Shown in pieces: positions 8,718-17,936 of a DNA stretch of 64,000 nt; position 1 is the stretch's first letter; each line of letters begins with the position of its first letter. This DNA comes from Armatimonadota bacterium. GTDB lineage: Bacteria > Armatimonadota > Fimbriimonadia > Fimbriimonadales > Fimbriimonadaceae. Where the stretch lies: assembly GCA_016125185.1 (NCBI GenBank), contig WGMG01000006.1, positions 186,001-250,000 on the forward strand. Reading direction: 5' to 3'. The translations under genes were made by a program, and so were the position numbers. Under the pieces are notes generated by a model. The model was not told the origin of the DNA, ran no database searches, and was given only the letters and a program-made list of their open reading frames with translations.

Positions 8718-9629
8718 ATGCAGTCTGCGATTGCGGTTGATGGGTTGTTCGTCCAGTATCGAACGAAACGGGGTGAAATGGTAGATGCCGTCAAGGACCT
8801 GACTTTTCAGGTTCAAGAAGGCGAGATTGTGGGATTCCTGGGCCCGAACGGAGCCGGGAAGTCTTCGACCCTCAAAGTCTTAATGGGATTTGTCACGCCC
8901 AAAAGTGGCCGTGCGACGATTTTCGGCGAACAGGCGGGAACGCCCGACTCGCGAAAGAACATCGGATACCTCCCCGAGGTCGCGATGTACTATCCCTTTC
9001 TCACTCCGCTCGAAACCCTCACCATGTACGGTGAACTCCAAGGCCTCGGCGGACCGTCCCTCAACAAAGAGATTTTAGAATTACTGGAGATGCTGGGCAT
9101 CGCCGGCGCGGCGAAAAAGCTGAATCGAAGCATGAGCAAAGGCATGCTCCAGCGTGTGGGTATTGCCCAAGCGCTCCTTGGCAAGCCTCGATTGCTCGTC
9201 CTCGATGAAGTCACCAGCGGCCTGGACCCTGTCGGTCGTAAGGAGCTTCGCAACCTCCTCATCCAACGCCAAAAGGAAGGCGCAACCCTCTTTTTCAGTA
9301 GTCACGAACTCGCCGAAGTCGACATGCTCTGCGATCGCATCCTTCTCATCAACAAAGGTGAATTCGTCGAAGAGCGAATCGTGTCCCAACTAAAGGACGA
9401 ACTCCGCAATTTCGCTCTGGTCTTCCAAGGTGCAACCTCGATGGTCGGCCTAAGCCAAGATATTCAGGAGCGAGGCAATGAAACCTTCGAAGCCAAATTC
9501 CACACCAAACCCGACTTGATCAAGGCGATCGAGAGGGTCCAACTAGGCGGCGGAGAAATCCTCGATGTCGTCTCCCAAGAGGGTTCCCTCGAAGAGTACT
9601 TCGTTGAGAAAGTGCAGGTGGCGGCATGA
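8718..9629 (+). CDS. ABC transporter ATP-binding protein
   Basis: This 303-residue ATPase powers an ABC-2 type exporter. Walker A is GPNGAGKSS (42-50), the signature-like loop is RSMSKGMLQRVGIAQ, and Walker B is LLVLDEVTSGLDP, with the switch histidine in FFSSHELAEVD. The C-terminal extension after about residue 215 is usual for the CcmA/DRA family. The stop overlaps the permease start by four bases (ATGA), so the two are translated together. The substrate is not evident. Confidence 0.95.
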   Translation: MQSAIAVDGLFVQYRTKRGEMVDAVKDLTFQVQEGEIVGFLGPNGAGKSSTLKVLMGFVTPKSGRATIFGEQAGTPDSRKNIGYLPEVAMYYPFLTPLETLTMYGELQGLGGPSLNKEILELLEMLGIAGAAKKLNRSMSKGMLQRVGIAQALLGKPRLLVLDEVTSGLDPVGRKELRNLLIQRQKEGATLFFSSHELAEVDMLCDRILLINKGEFVEERIVSQLKDELRNFALVFQGATSMVGLSQDIQERGNETFEAKFHTKPDLIKAIERVQLGGGEILDVVSQEGSLEEYFVEKVQVAA

Positions 9630-10402
9630 ATTTCGCCTGCTATCGAGCCCTCGCCCGCTCGGTCATCCTCGAATCTTTGCGTCGCAAAGACCTTTGGGTG
9701 GTGGCCATTCTCGGTTTCCTCATCATTCTCGCCGCCGGTACCCTCGGCTTCTTTGGTTTCGACGGCCTCGAAATCTTCGCCAAGGACCTCGCGGTAACCG
9801 TCCTCGGACTCTTTTCGACGATCATCGCCGTGCTCACGTCCTGCCGTCTGATCCCCGACGAAGTCAAAAACCGAACGCTTTATCCGCTGCTCTCGCGCCC
9901 CATCAGCCGCTTTGACCTCTTGGTCGGCAAGCTCATCGGTGCGGTGATCGTGACCTGGATCTCCTTCTTCATTCTGTGCCTCCTTACGTCGGTCGCCCTG
10001 TCGATCTTCCATGTGCAGTTCACCGCCATCATGCTCCAGTACGTCTTCGCCAAGATGCTGGGCCTCATGGTCGTTTGCGCGTTTTCGATGGCGCTCAGCG
10101 TCTATCTGACCCCGAGCGCCGCCGCAACCATGGCGTTCATTCTCGCCTTTGGTTCGCCGATGCTCACCCGTGGACTCACGATGTCGGCGGGTACCGTCAG
10201 CCCGGCCACCAAATCGCTTTACGCCGTCATCACCAGCGTCATGCCCCAAGTTCAGCTTTTCGATCTCGGTGGCCGCACCGTCTATCCGAACTGGACCACC
10301 GTTCCGATGTGGGTGCTGGCCTTCTTGCTCGGTTATGGCCTCTTCTACTCGTTCGCCATGCTCGGCATCGGGTGGCTGAAGTTCAGGAAGCAGGCGGTCT
10401 AA
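9626..10402 (+). CDS. ABC-2 type transporter permease
   Basis: This 258-residue membrane protein has about six hydrophobic segments (near residues 20-40, 55-75, 105-130, 140-165, 170-190 and 225-250). It carries the sequence LYPLLSRPISR, common in ABC-2 permeases that lie next to CcmA-like ATPases. It forms the membrane channel for the ATPase encoded just upstream. The following TPR gene begins two bases after its stop, completing a three-gene operon. Confidence 0.92.
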   Translation: MNFACYRALARSVILESLRRKDLWVVAILGFLIILAAGTLGFFGFDGLEIFAKDLAVTVLGLFSTIIAVLTSCRLIPDEVKNRTLYPLLSRPISRFDLLVGKLIGAVIVTWISFFILCLLTSVALSIFHVQFTAIMLQYVFAKMLGLMVVCAFSMALSVYLTPSAAATMAFILAFGSPMLTRGLTMSAGTVSPATKSLYAVITSVMPQVQLFDLGGRTVYPNWTTVPMWVLAFLLGYGLFYSFAMLGIGWLKFRKQAV

Positions 10403-10404
10403 CC

Positions 10405-11352
10405 ATGAAGGCCTGGATCATCGCGGGTTCCATGGCGGGAGCCGTGGCGTTTGGAACCCAAACCAACCAAATTCGCTCGATCGTCAATCCGTCGGTGCGC
10501 GCCACCGGCCTCGAAGTGCAGGACAGCCACGCCGCCGCCTCGCTCCTCGGCCAGTTTCGAACCAACATTTCCTCCTTCCTCTACGTTCGTACCGACCTCT
10601 ATCTGCATGGTGGCGTCGAGATGCGGCCCCTGACCAATGCGGAAGAAAAGGAAGGGAAGAAGGGCGTCGGCCACGCCGCCGACGAAACCGAACAGATTGC
10701 CGATGACGATCATATCGTCACCGTCATTCCGTCGGCAAAGGAAGACTTTCGGGGCATTCTCGGCGACATCGAACGTGCCACCGCCAGCTATAAGGATATG
10801 ACGGGTCACCACCACCAGTCACCAGGTCAAACCCTCCCACTCTTTCGGGTCATGACGTGGCTCGATCCTCAGTTTGTCGATGGCTGGACCACCGCTGGCT
10901 ATATTATCCTGTGGGATAAGAAGCCGGGTTGCGTCGAGAAATCGCTGGCTTTTCTTGAGTCAGGACTAGAGGAAAATCCCAACAGCGTCGATATCCTCGG
11001 GCAGATCGCCTATTGCTACCTTCGCGAAATTAAAGAGATCGGCTACGAGGGCCGTAACTACAAGCAAGCGTTGCCTTACCTCGAAAAGGCCCGCAAGATC
11101 GGCCTCGAAAACCGCGAGACCCTTTCGGATACGGAAAAGGAAGCCCTCGAAGAGAATTACCGACGCCTCTCGGTCTGTTATCGCGAACTCGGCGATTACC
11201 AAAAGATGGCTGAAGTCGCCGCCGAAGGTCTCCAGATGTTCGGGCAGGACGGTTCGCTCCGGCTCCACTTTAACGAGGCGCAGGCACTGATGAAGGGCAA
11301 GAAGGTTGATAAGTCCGCCCTCAATCTTCCTGATCCCGAAGTTGGGAAGTAA
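10405..11352 (+). CDS. TPR-containing exported protein of the ABC operon
   Basis: This protein of 315 residues starts at the ATG at 10405, two bases after the permease stop. The same frame is open farther upstream, but that part runs through the permease and is not coding. Residues 1-20 form a signal peptide or anchor (MKAWIIAGSMAGAVAFG). Residues about 150-300 have tetratricopeptide-like helical pairs (NPNSVDILGQIAYCYL, ALPYLEKARKIG, YRELGDYQKMAEVAAEG). A histidine-rich stretch lies near 130 (GHHHQS). Translational coupling suggests it assists the exporter, perhaps by binding substrate or assembling a partner outside the membrane. No enzymatic motif is visible. Confidence 0.75.
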   Translation: MKAWIIAGSMAGAVAFGTQTNQIRSIVNPSVRATGLEVQDSHAAASLLGQFRTNISSFLYVRTDLYLHGGVEMRPLTNAEEKEGKKGVGHAADETEQIADDDHIVTVIPSAKEDFRGILGDIERATASYKDMTGHHHQSPGQTLPLFRVMTWLDPQFVDGWTTAGYIILWDKKPGCVEKSLAFLESGLEENPNSVDILGQIAYCYLREIKEIGYEGRNYKQALPYLEKARKIGLENRETLSDTEKEALEENYRRLSVCYRELGDYQKMAEVAAEGLQMFGQDGSLRLHFNEAQALMKGKKVDKSALNLPDPEVGK

Positions 11353-11396
11353 CTCACCGCATCCTTCGCCTTCGCTAGACCGTATGCTAAGGCAAT

Positions 11397-13739
11397 ATGC
11401 TGCTGGCTTCGTCGTTCGTCTTTGCTTGGGTCGCCCAAGCCCAGTCCGTCGATACCGACATTTATTTTGCCGACGCCAAGGCGGGTTCGAACCACTACGA
11501 AGTCCATGCCGATCACTCGATCGATTCGACTTCGTCGCTGACCCTGCAAGGGCTCTTCATCGAGTCCCATCTGAAAATCAGCTTCGACAAAGATAAGCCA
11601 GTCACGCTCGACTTCCAGGAGTCGATGAAGCAGGGCGATAAGGTCCTGCGCTCCGGCAAGGAAATTGTCAAAGACGGCAAAGCGAGCGTTAGCACCAATA
11701 CCGACACCGAACCCCGTCAGGTCGATGTCGAGCTAAGTTGGCCGATGTTTGCCAACTTCCATCCTCAAGTCAGCCAGGACCTCTTCAAGTCCATCAAGTG
11801 GGACCAGCGCGTCAAGCAGAAAATCTCCGGCTTCATCGTCGAAGCCCTTCGGCCGTTCGACCTTGAAATCACCCCCACCGATACGTCGAAAATCGTCACC
11901 GCAGACGGTACGGTCGTCGTAAAGAAGGCCGATGTCGCGATCGGCACCACCAAGCTGATCATGGCTTTCACCGACAAGGGCGACTATATCGGCATGGACG
12001 TCCCGTCCCAAAAGCTGCGCATGGTGCGTCGAGGCTACGAAGCCGCCTTTGCCGATCCGCTCGCGAAATTCACCGAACTCAGCCCTGCTAAATACGAGCC
12101 CAAGTCCGTCGTCATCGACATACCCATGCGTGATGGTGTCGTCACCAAAGCAACCGCCATCGAGCCGACCGAAGCAGGGAAGTACCCGGTCATCCTGTCG
12201 CGAACCCCCTACAACCGAAAGATGTCCCTCGACGAAGGCTCCCACTACGCCAAGCGTGGCTATATCTATATCGTGCAGGACGTCCGCGGAACTGGCGAAA
12301 GTAAAGGCAAGTTTGACCCGATGGTGAACGAATGCAAAGACGGCTACGATACCATCGACTGGATCAGCAAGCAGGACTGGTGCGATGGCAATATCGGCAT
12401 GATCGGTGCAAGCTACGGCGGTTTTGTTCAGTGGGCGGCTGCTGTTGAACAGCATCCTGCTCTCAAGTGCATCGTTCCCCAGGTCTCGCCGCCGTCCAGC
12501 GCCATGTGGAACCTGCCGTACGAGAACGGTGTCTTTACCCTCCTTTCCGATCTCTGGTGGCTCCGTCTGGTCGATAATCCCGAAGGGCAGAATCTCCTGG
12601 GTGCCATGTCCGACATCACCAACATGAAGGCGCTCGAAACCTTGCCGCTCGACAAAGCTGACGACAAGCTGCTGGGCTTCAACTCGCCGATCTTCAGTAC
12701 CTGGCTCCAGCGCGATACCTCGACCAAATGGTCTGGGTGGAATTTTGACAACCTGATGCCCAAGGTCACCATCCCGGCCCTCCACATCTCGGGCTGGTAC
12801 GATGGCGATGAAATCGGCACGCAGCGCAACTGGCGCTTCGTAGTCGATGGCGGTAACAAAAACCAATGGCTGATCTATGGCCCGTGGACCCACTTCTTCA
12901 ACACCACCAGCAAGCTCGGCGACATGGACTTCGGCCCCGATGCCATCATCGAACTCGACTCGCTCTACCTCCGCTGGTTCGATACCTGGCTCAAGCACAA
13001 GGACGTCAGTCTGAATAAAGTTCCGAGGGTGCGCTACTTCGTTACGAATGAAAATAAGTGGCGAACGTCGAGCGCTTGGCCCCCCGCCGAGTCGAAGCCC
13101 GAAACGCTGGCTTTCCAATTCGGCAAGGTCAACACGGGACCTAAATCCGAAGCGAAGCTCGTTACTAAGGTCAAAAAGACGACGATGGCAAACTCGACCT
13201 ACGATCCCGCCAAGGACAAAATCAAGATCGAATCCTTGGAGGTGAACCCAACGGGCGGCGACGTCTACATCAAAGATTCCAAAATTACGAAAGACCAAAT
13301 CTTCCTCCGCAGCGAGCCCTTCAAGGAAGACCGGGTCATCACCGGACCCGCGACCGTCGAATTTGACTTCAAGTCCTCCGCACCCGACACCAGCTTCTTC
13401 GCCATCGCCTTTGATGATGACCCTGCCAAAGGAAATTTCTTCGTCTTCCGACCGGGCAAAATCAAAGCGTCCTATATCGGTGGCCTGGACAAACAGCGCT
13501 TCCTAACTCCCGGCAAGGTCTATCACGCCAAACTCCAGCTCTGGGACGGCGCAAACCTGTTCCGCAAGGGGCATCGCCTCACGGTCATGATCCTTCAATC
13601 CGAGTTCCCCGGCGTAGCCCGGAACCTCGGTACAAAGGAACCCATCGCGACCGGAACCAAGATGTCCGTTCAAAAGAACGTCATTATCTCCGATGCGAAA
13701 CATCCAGCTTTTATCCGCTTCTATTCCGCTAAAGCGTGA
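11397..13739 (+). CDS. Secreted CocE/NonD-family alpha/beta hydrolase
   Basis: This protein of 780 residues has a short signal peptide at 1-16. Residues about 20-225 form a beta-rich N-terminal domain I cannot name. The X-Pro dipeptidyl-peptidase (CocE/NonD) catalytic fold then begins at IPMRDGV. The nucleophile elbow is GASYGG, the acid is probably in SGWYDGDEIG and the histidine in YGPWTHF. The C-terminal third is the jelly-roll domain typical of this family. Members cleave proline dipeptides or acyl esters and amides, and the substrate cannot be told from sequence. It starts 44 bases after the ABC operon and may be read through from it. Confidence 0.88.
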   Translation: MLLASSFVFAWVAQAQSVDTDIYFADAKAGSNHYEVHADHSIDSTSSLTLQGLFIESHLKISFDKDKPVTLDFQESMKQGDKVLRSGKEIVKDGKASVSTNTDTEPRQVDVELSWPMFANFHPQVSQDLFKSIKWDQRVKQKISGFIVEALRPFDLEITPTDTSKIVTADGTVVVKKADVAIGTTKLIMAFTDKGDYIGMDVPSQKLRMVRRGYEAAFADPLAKFTELSPAKYEPKSVVIDIPMRDGVVTKATAIEPTEAGKYPVILSRTPYNRKMSLDEGSHYAKRGYIYIVQDVRGTGESKGKFDPMVNECKDGYDTIDWISKQDWCDGNIGMIGASYGGFVQWAAAVEQHPALKCIVPQVSPPSSAMWNLPYENGVFTLLSDLWWLRLVDNPEGQNLLGAMSDITNMKALETLPLDKADDKLLGFNSPIFSTWLQRDTSTKWSGWNFDNLMPKVTIPALHISGWYDGDEIGTQRNWRFVVDGGNKNQWLIYGPWTHFFNTTSKLGDMDFGPDAIIELDSLYLRWFDTWLKHKDVSLNKVPRVRYFVTNENKWRTSSAWPPAESKPETLAFQFGKVNTGPKSEAKLVTKVKKTTMANSTYDPAKDKIKIESLEVNPTGGDVYIKDSKITKDQIFLRSEPFKEDRVITGPATVEFDFKSSAPDTSFFAIAFDDDPAKGNFFVFRPGKIKASYIGGLDKQRFLTPGKVYHAKLQLWDGANLFRKGHRLTVMILQSEFPGVARNLGTKEPIATGTKMSVQKNVIISDAKHPAFIRFYSAKA

Positions 13740-13856
13740 AAGAATGACGATAAAGAGAGGACGACGAAGGACAATTTCGTGGTTGGACCCTGGCATTATT
13801 GCCAGTTTCAGGTACGAAAGTGGCGTTTCTTAACATCGAACCCTTAGACTGGAAGT

Positions 13857-13912
13857 GGGCCGATTATTTTGGTTTAGACATCCTTTCTCCTCCCATTTGG
13901 AGGAATCGGCCC
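13857..13912 (+). promoter_or_regulatory. Structured leader upstream of the PEP-CTERM gene
   Basis: The arms GGGCCGATT (13857-13865) and AATCGGCCC (13904-13912) pair over nine bases and enclose a second small hairpin, CCTCC/GGAGG. It ends 51 bases before the ATG of the next gene. It may be the terminator of the hydrolase gene (followed by the AT-rich CTTAATTACTTT) or a folded leader; the sequence alone does not decide. Confidence 0.3.
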
Positions 13913-13963
13913 GCTTAATTACTTTCGAACAAGGGCGATCGAGAGTTGGAGGATATCTCTGTT

Positions 13964-14851
13964 ATGAAATTGATCACTACTTTGGCTATTGGGGCACTTT
14001 CGGCCTCCTTTGCTTTCGCAAATCCGGTATTTCTCGATGCATCGGACTACAACGTCTTCGTGCGCGAAGGCTTCTCTGGTCAAAACTCGGACGTTCAGGG
14101 CCGAGTCGCGGTCGGAGGCACATTCAACGTCCAGAACTACAGCATCGGTTCTGGTCTCTCCGCCTTCAATGGCGTCTCGCTGATGTCGGGCGGTGACTTT
14201 ACCTACAACAACGGTCAGGTCTTCCACGGCAACGTCACCACGAGCGATACCACGCCGACCACGCCGGGCATGAACGTTGTCGAGGGCTCGCTTTACAGCA
14301 ATACGGCTCCGACGATCGTGATCCCCGAACTCATGACCGAACTGGTTGCCCGCTCCGGATACATCGGTTCGCAGGCCGCGACCGGTACCACGGACTACAG
14401 CTTTGGCTCGCTGACACTGTCCGGTGGCTCGGGCGACACTCGCTACTTCGACGTCACGGCCTCTCAACTCGCGTCCACGACAAACTTTGTGATCAACGCT
14501 CCGTCGAACGCCACCGTCGTCGTGAATGTGAACGGTGCCAATGCCTCGTTCCAAAACGCGGGCTACAGTCTCACCGGCGGCATCGACGCCAGCCACGTGT
14601 TGCTAAACTTCTGGAACGCGACTAGCCTCTCGATGTCGGGTGTCGGCGTCTCGGGTAGCGTTTTCGCTCCCCAGGCCGATGTCACGTTCAACAACGGGCA
14701 GCTCAACGGTCAATTGGTCGCTCATAGCTTCAATGGCACCGGCGAAATGCACATCGCTGATTTCACCGGAATCGTGCCGGTTCCCGAGCCCGCCGCACTC
14801 AGCGTCGTCGCCGTTGGACTCATCGGCCTCTTCCTTCGCCGACGAAAGTAG
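13964..14851 (+). CDS. Choice-of-anchor A family protein with PEP-CTERM tail
   Basis: This is a secreted protein of 295 residues with a signal peptide (residues 1-19) cut after FAFA. The central domain matches the choice-of-anchor A family, seen as DYNVFVREGFSGQNSDVQGR near the N-terminus and VSGSVFAPQADVTFNNGQLN near the C-terminus. The last 25 residues are a PEP-CTERM sorting signal: VPVPEP, a hydrophobic stretch, then RRRK. Such proteins are sorted by exosortase to the envelope or exopolysaccharide. I chose the ATG at 13964 because GGAGGAT lies ten bases upstream; a TTG six codons earlier overlaps that site. Confidence 0.92.
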   Translation: MKLITTLAIGALSASFAFANPVFLDASDYNVFVREGFSGQNSDVQGRVAVGGTFNVQNYSIGSGLSAFNGVSLMSGGDFTYNNGQVFHGNVTTSDTTPTTPGMNVVEGSLYSNTAPTIVIPELMTELVARSGYIGSQAATGTTDYSFGSLTLSGGSGDTRYFDVTASQLASTTNFVINAPSNATVVVNVNGANASFQNAGYSLTGGIDASHVLLNFWNATSLSMSGVGVSGSVFAPQADVTFNNGQLNGQLVAHSFNGTGEMHIADFTGIVPVPEPAALSVVAVGLIGLFLRRRK

Positions 14852-14873
14852 TCTTTCGCCGACCTGGACTCTG

Positions 14874-14903
14874 TGCCCCGCTCAGCCGAGCGGGGCATTT
14901 TTG
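14874..14903 (+). terminator. Terminator of the PEP-CTERM gene
   Basis: GCCCCGCTC and GAGCGGGGC pair perfectly around a four-base loop, followed by ATTTTTGTGTTTC. The hairpin begins 23 bases after the stop codon. Confidence 0.92.
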
Positions 14904-15066
14904 TGTTTCTTATCGCTCCCTTAGCGTCTCGTTCACGCCCCGTTAACCAAGCCCTGGTTCAATGACAAACGGAAACGGATATCCCTCCTTTTGCCAACGC
15001 CATCACCCTTTATTGCCATCACTTATCCTGCAATGCCCCGTCGCTCATCCGACGGGGCATTTTTTT
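14904..15066 (+). ncRNA. Possible small RNA, or second tandem terminator
   Basis: This interval has no convincing reading frame. It ends in a textbook terminator at 15033-15066: ATGCCCCGTCG and CGACGGGGCAT pair perfectly over 11 bases around a six-base loop, followed by six T. The upstream gene is already terminated at 14903, so the second hairpin either backs it up or ends an independent short transcript starting somewhere in 14910-15000. I cannot identify a promoter with confidence. Confidence 0.3.
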
Positions 15067-15206
15067 CACTGGGAGCCGCGAGCGTCTCGCTGTTTTGTTG
15101 GATTAGACGACCACGCGTCCAGATTGCAGGATTGGATATGGCCCTAATCGGCGGCAATACCAATAGTTGTAACGCCCTCCTCCCTGCCTTATTCCAATTT
15201 GAAGGC

Positions 15207-15375
15207 TGACCACGGAGTGGTCACAGACAATAGCCGGGTGGTCGGAGCGAGGTACGAGCGTAGACCCCGGACGATCTGGTTTCCGCAACAGTCCGAGGAG
15301 CGAAGTCGAAGACCCCGGCGAGCAGCGCGAGGGAAATGGAGCAAAGCGGAATCGGGGCGACCCCGCCATTATGGC
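15207..15375. repeat. REP-like intergenic repeat cluster
   Basis: This non-coding stretch is built of short imperfect palindromes. They include TGACCACGGAGTGGTCA (15207-15223), the CCGGGTGGTC/GACCCCGG pair just after it, and CCGCCATTATGGCGG near 15365. The style resembles dispersed repeats that fill intergenic regions in planctomycete-like and armatimonad genomes, but no second copy of this exact type was found in the window. The rest of the 625-bp gap before the MFS gene shows no gene. Confidence 0.45.
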
Positions 15376-15476
15376 GGCAACTTACGACGGACCTTATCTT
15401 CAGGAGAAGTGCGCGATGGTGACCAGGCAAAAGTCCCCAACGCATTTTTAACCCAAATAAGGGTTCAATTACTTCT

Positions 15477-16682
15477 GTGCGCCCCCGCTCGACCGACCTA
15501 GCCCTGCTAGCTGCCGTCTTCCTAGACATGGTCGGGTTCACCATGCTCATTCCCGACATCCAGCTTCGGGCTGAAGCCATGCTCGGCGGAATCGCCTTCA
15601 AGGGCCCCATTATCGGTGCGCTTCTCCAATCCACGTTCATCGTTCAGCTTTTCGCGTCCCCTCGTTGGGGACGTTGGGCCGACTCGACCGGACGTCGAAA
15701 AGTCTTCGTCTTCTGCCAGTGGATATCCTCCCTCGCGATGCTCGTCTATGGGGCAGCCGGGTCCGTTGCCCTCCTCTTCCTTAGTCGAATCCTCGCCGGA
15801 TTCGGCGGGGCGAACGTCTCGGTCGCCCAAGCCATGGCCGCCGTCGCCGCCGGCGACAACCGCAAAAAGATCCTCGGCTGGGTCAGCGCCACTCTCTCCG
15901 CCGGAATGATCTTTGGCCCGGCGGTCGGCGGGTTTGCCGCCGAAAAGTTCGGCTCCCACGCCATCGGCTATGTCGGCGCCATTATTTCTTTCGCCGGTGG
16001 GCTTGTCGTCCTCCTCTTCGTCCCTAAAGACCAAGGAAGTCATGAGGAACAGGAGCCTTCAAACCCCATCTTCGACCTCTCGATCTTCCGTTCCTATCCC
16101 CGCCTCTTGCCGTTTTTCTGGATCGCCGTCACCGCCTCGTTTGCCCTTGCCACGCTCGAAGGCACCTTCGGGCGACTCATCCACGCCATGCTTGGCTACG
16201 GTCAAAAGGAGTTCGGCCTCATCTTTAGCTATGAAGCCATCCTCGGCATCTTTGTCTCTGTCGTAGCCCTCAACTGGCTTGCCAAGAGGATGTGCGACAC
16301 GACCCTCCTTCGCACCGGCTACGTCGTGCAAGGGATCGGCCTCGGACTCAATCCGCTTGCCGGTTACCTCAGCCAGTACGCCTCGGGAATGGTCTGGCTT
16401 CTGGTTGCGTCCACCCTCTACTCATTCGGCTCCGGTGTCGTTGGTCCAACCCTCAGCACCCTCGCCAGCAACACCGTCCCCGAGAAGATTCAGGGCGAGC
16501 TTTTCGGCACGATGCAGTCGGCCCGCACCGTTGGCTTCATCGTCGGACCCATCTTGGGCGGCTTCCTCTTCGATATTTGGCATCCCGGTCCGTACGTCTT
16601 TGCCGCGATCGTTTGCTTGGTCGTCGCCATCGCGCTTCCCGCCATTTGCGCCTGCCATGGCCGCCCGGTTACTGCCGAGTGA
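15477..16682 (+). CDS. Major facilitator superfamily transporter
   Basis: This is a 401-residue integral membrane protein with about twelve hydrophobic helices. The MFS motif between helices 2 and 3 is seen as GRWADSTGRRKVF, and helix 5 contains GPAVGGFAAEKFG, which resembles drug/proton antiporters of the TetA-like group. The start is GTG at 15477; no strong ribosome-binding site is present. The substrate is unknown; efflux of a drug or metabolite is the family's most common role. It stands alone between a non-coding stretch and the zinc-ribbon/TPR operon. Confidence 0.92.
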   Translation: MRPRSTDLALLAAVFLDMVGFTMLIPDIQLRAEAMLGGIAFKGPIIGALLQSTFIVQLFASPRWGRWADSTGRRKVFVFCQWISSLAMLVYGAAGSVALLFLSRILAGFGGANVSVAQAMAAVAAGDNRKKILGWVSATLSAGMIFGPAVGGFAAEKFGSHAIGYVGAIISFAGGLVVLLFVPKDQGSHEEQEPSNPIFDLSIFRSYPRLLPFFWIAVTASFALATLEGTFGRLIHAMLGYGQKEFGLIFSYEAILGIFVSVVALNWLAKRMCDTTLLRTGYVVQGIGLGLNPLAGYLSQYASGMVWLLVASTLYSFGSGVVGPTLSTLASNTVPEKIQGELFGTMQSARTVGFIVGPILGGFLFDIWHPGPYVFAAIVCLVVAIALPAICACHGRPVTAE

Positions 16683-16772
16683 GCAAGCCAATTACCAGGT
16701 CATATTCCCGAAATCTTGCTGTAAACTGAATGCAGGAGTTCCCGTTTCCGTTAGGGGGAGACACACAGACTT

Positions 16773-17936
16773 ATGGTTGCATGTCCCAAGTGCGTGACAA
16801 ATAACACGCTCGATAGCACGTTTTGCAAAAAGTGCGGCGCAATTCTGCCGGTGGCCGTCATCGAGGAAGAGCAGGAAAAGCTGAAGGAAATCGTCGGCAA
16901 AGGAATGGAGAGCTATCAGGCCGGAAACTTGGACGAAGCGCTGTCCATCGCCGATCACTCCATTCTCACGAATCCGAGCTACGGCGAAGCCTACGCCCTG
17001 AAGGGCCTGATCCACGAGCGACGCGGCGAATACGCTGAAGCGCTTGACTCCTACGAGACCGTCGTAGCCCTCAACCCCGACTCCACCATCGACAAGATCA
17101 AGCTGAACCAGCTTCGAAACGCGTTCGCCCAGCGCCAAGCGGGCGAGCCTAAAGTCGATAAGAAAGGTGCGCTGGCCATCGCGGCATCCGCCACCCTCTT
17201 CTTCATCGCCATCGGCTTCATCGCCAACGGCATTATCCAGAATTCGAATACCACCAAGCAGGCCCAGGCGACCAACCAACCGGTTCAGAATCAGCCGCTA
17301 ACGAACGCGGCGAACCAGACCAACGTGCAGCCGAACCAATCGACGGCGAATCAGCCGCTGACCAATCCACAGCAGAACCAGCAGCGTGGACCTCAGCCCG
17401 GCGACGTGCCCAACCTTGGCAATCCGGACAACAATCCAACTGCGGACCGCAACCCGCATATGACCACCCGCTTCAAGCCGGATCGCAATAGCGGTTTTGA
17501 CGATGGCGGCGTAACGCCGATCATCATCGACAATCCGAATGGCAGCGGCCTTCCGACTGCCGATGGAGAGATCGGTGGACCGGCTACTAGGCCGAAGAAC
17601 CCTGACCCAGGCATTGACCCGAAACCAGATCCAGTCAACGCTTCAAACAAGACGACCCCAGAACCGCCCAAGGAAGCACCAGGCACCTACGACATCTCGG
17701 TCTCGACAAAGGCTGGCGCAGGCGGCGGGTCGACTGCCAAATCGAGCTCGGGTCGAAGCTACTACCAACAGGCCACTACCTTTGCCCGATCCGGCAAAAC
17801 CGCCCAGGCGCGAGAGGCCTATCAGCGGGCGATCGACGCCTACCAAAAGGATATCAACAGTGGCACTGGCGATAAGGAAGCCGCCCAAGCAGGCATCAAC
17901 ACCTGCAAGCAGGCTCTGAAAAACCTGAAAGATTAA
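16773..17936 (+). CDS. Zinc-ribbon and TPR membrane protein
   Basis: This protein of 387 residues starts with a double-CxxC zinc ribbon (CPKC and CKKC, residues 4-22), then a pair of cytoplasmic TPR units (about 40-105, with NPSYGEAYALKGLIHERRG). One membrane helix follows at about 130-150. The next 180 residues are a long Asn/Gln/Pro-rich linker, and a final TPR-like segment (residues 325-385, SYYQQATTFARSGKTAQARE) is probably periplasmic. The layout suggests a scaffold linking cytoplasm and periplasm. Its stop overlaps the next start by one base (TAATG). GGGGGAG lies upstream of the ATG as a ribosome-binding site. Confidence 0.8.
   Translation: MVACPKCVTNNTLDSTFCKKCGAILPVAVIEEEQEKLKEIVGKGMESYQAGNLDEALSIADHSILTNPSYGEAYALKGLIHERRGEYAEALDSYETVVALNPDSTIDKIKLNQLRNAFAQRQAGEPKVDKKGALAIAASATLFFIAIGFIANGIIQNSNTTKQAQATNQPVQNQPLTNAANQTNVQPNQSTANQPLTNPQQNQQRGPQPGDVPNLGNPDNNPTADRNPHMTTRFKPDRNSGFDDGGVTPIIIDNPNGSGLPTADGEIGGPATRPKNPDPGIDPKPDPVNASNKTTPEPPKEAPGTYDISVSTKAGAGGGSTAKSSSGRSYYQQATTFARSGKTAQAREAYQRAIDAYQKDINSGTGDKEAAQAGINTCKQALKNLKD

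Noticed and set aside
9976-10404. N-terminal extension of the TPR gene through the ABC permease
   Set aside because: This part is an out-of-frame reading of the permease; the ATG at 10405 gives a good signal peptide and the expected spacing.
14962-15147. Small open frame in the gap after the PEP-CTERM gene
   Set aside because: It reads through a perfect terminator hairpin and its T-run and has no ribosome-binding site.
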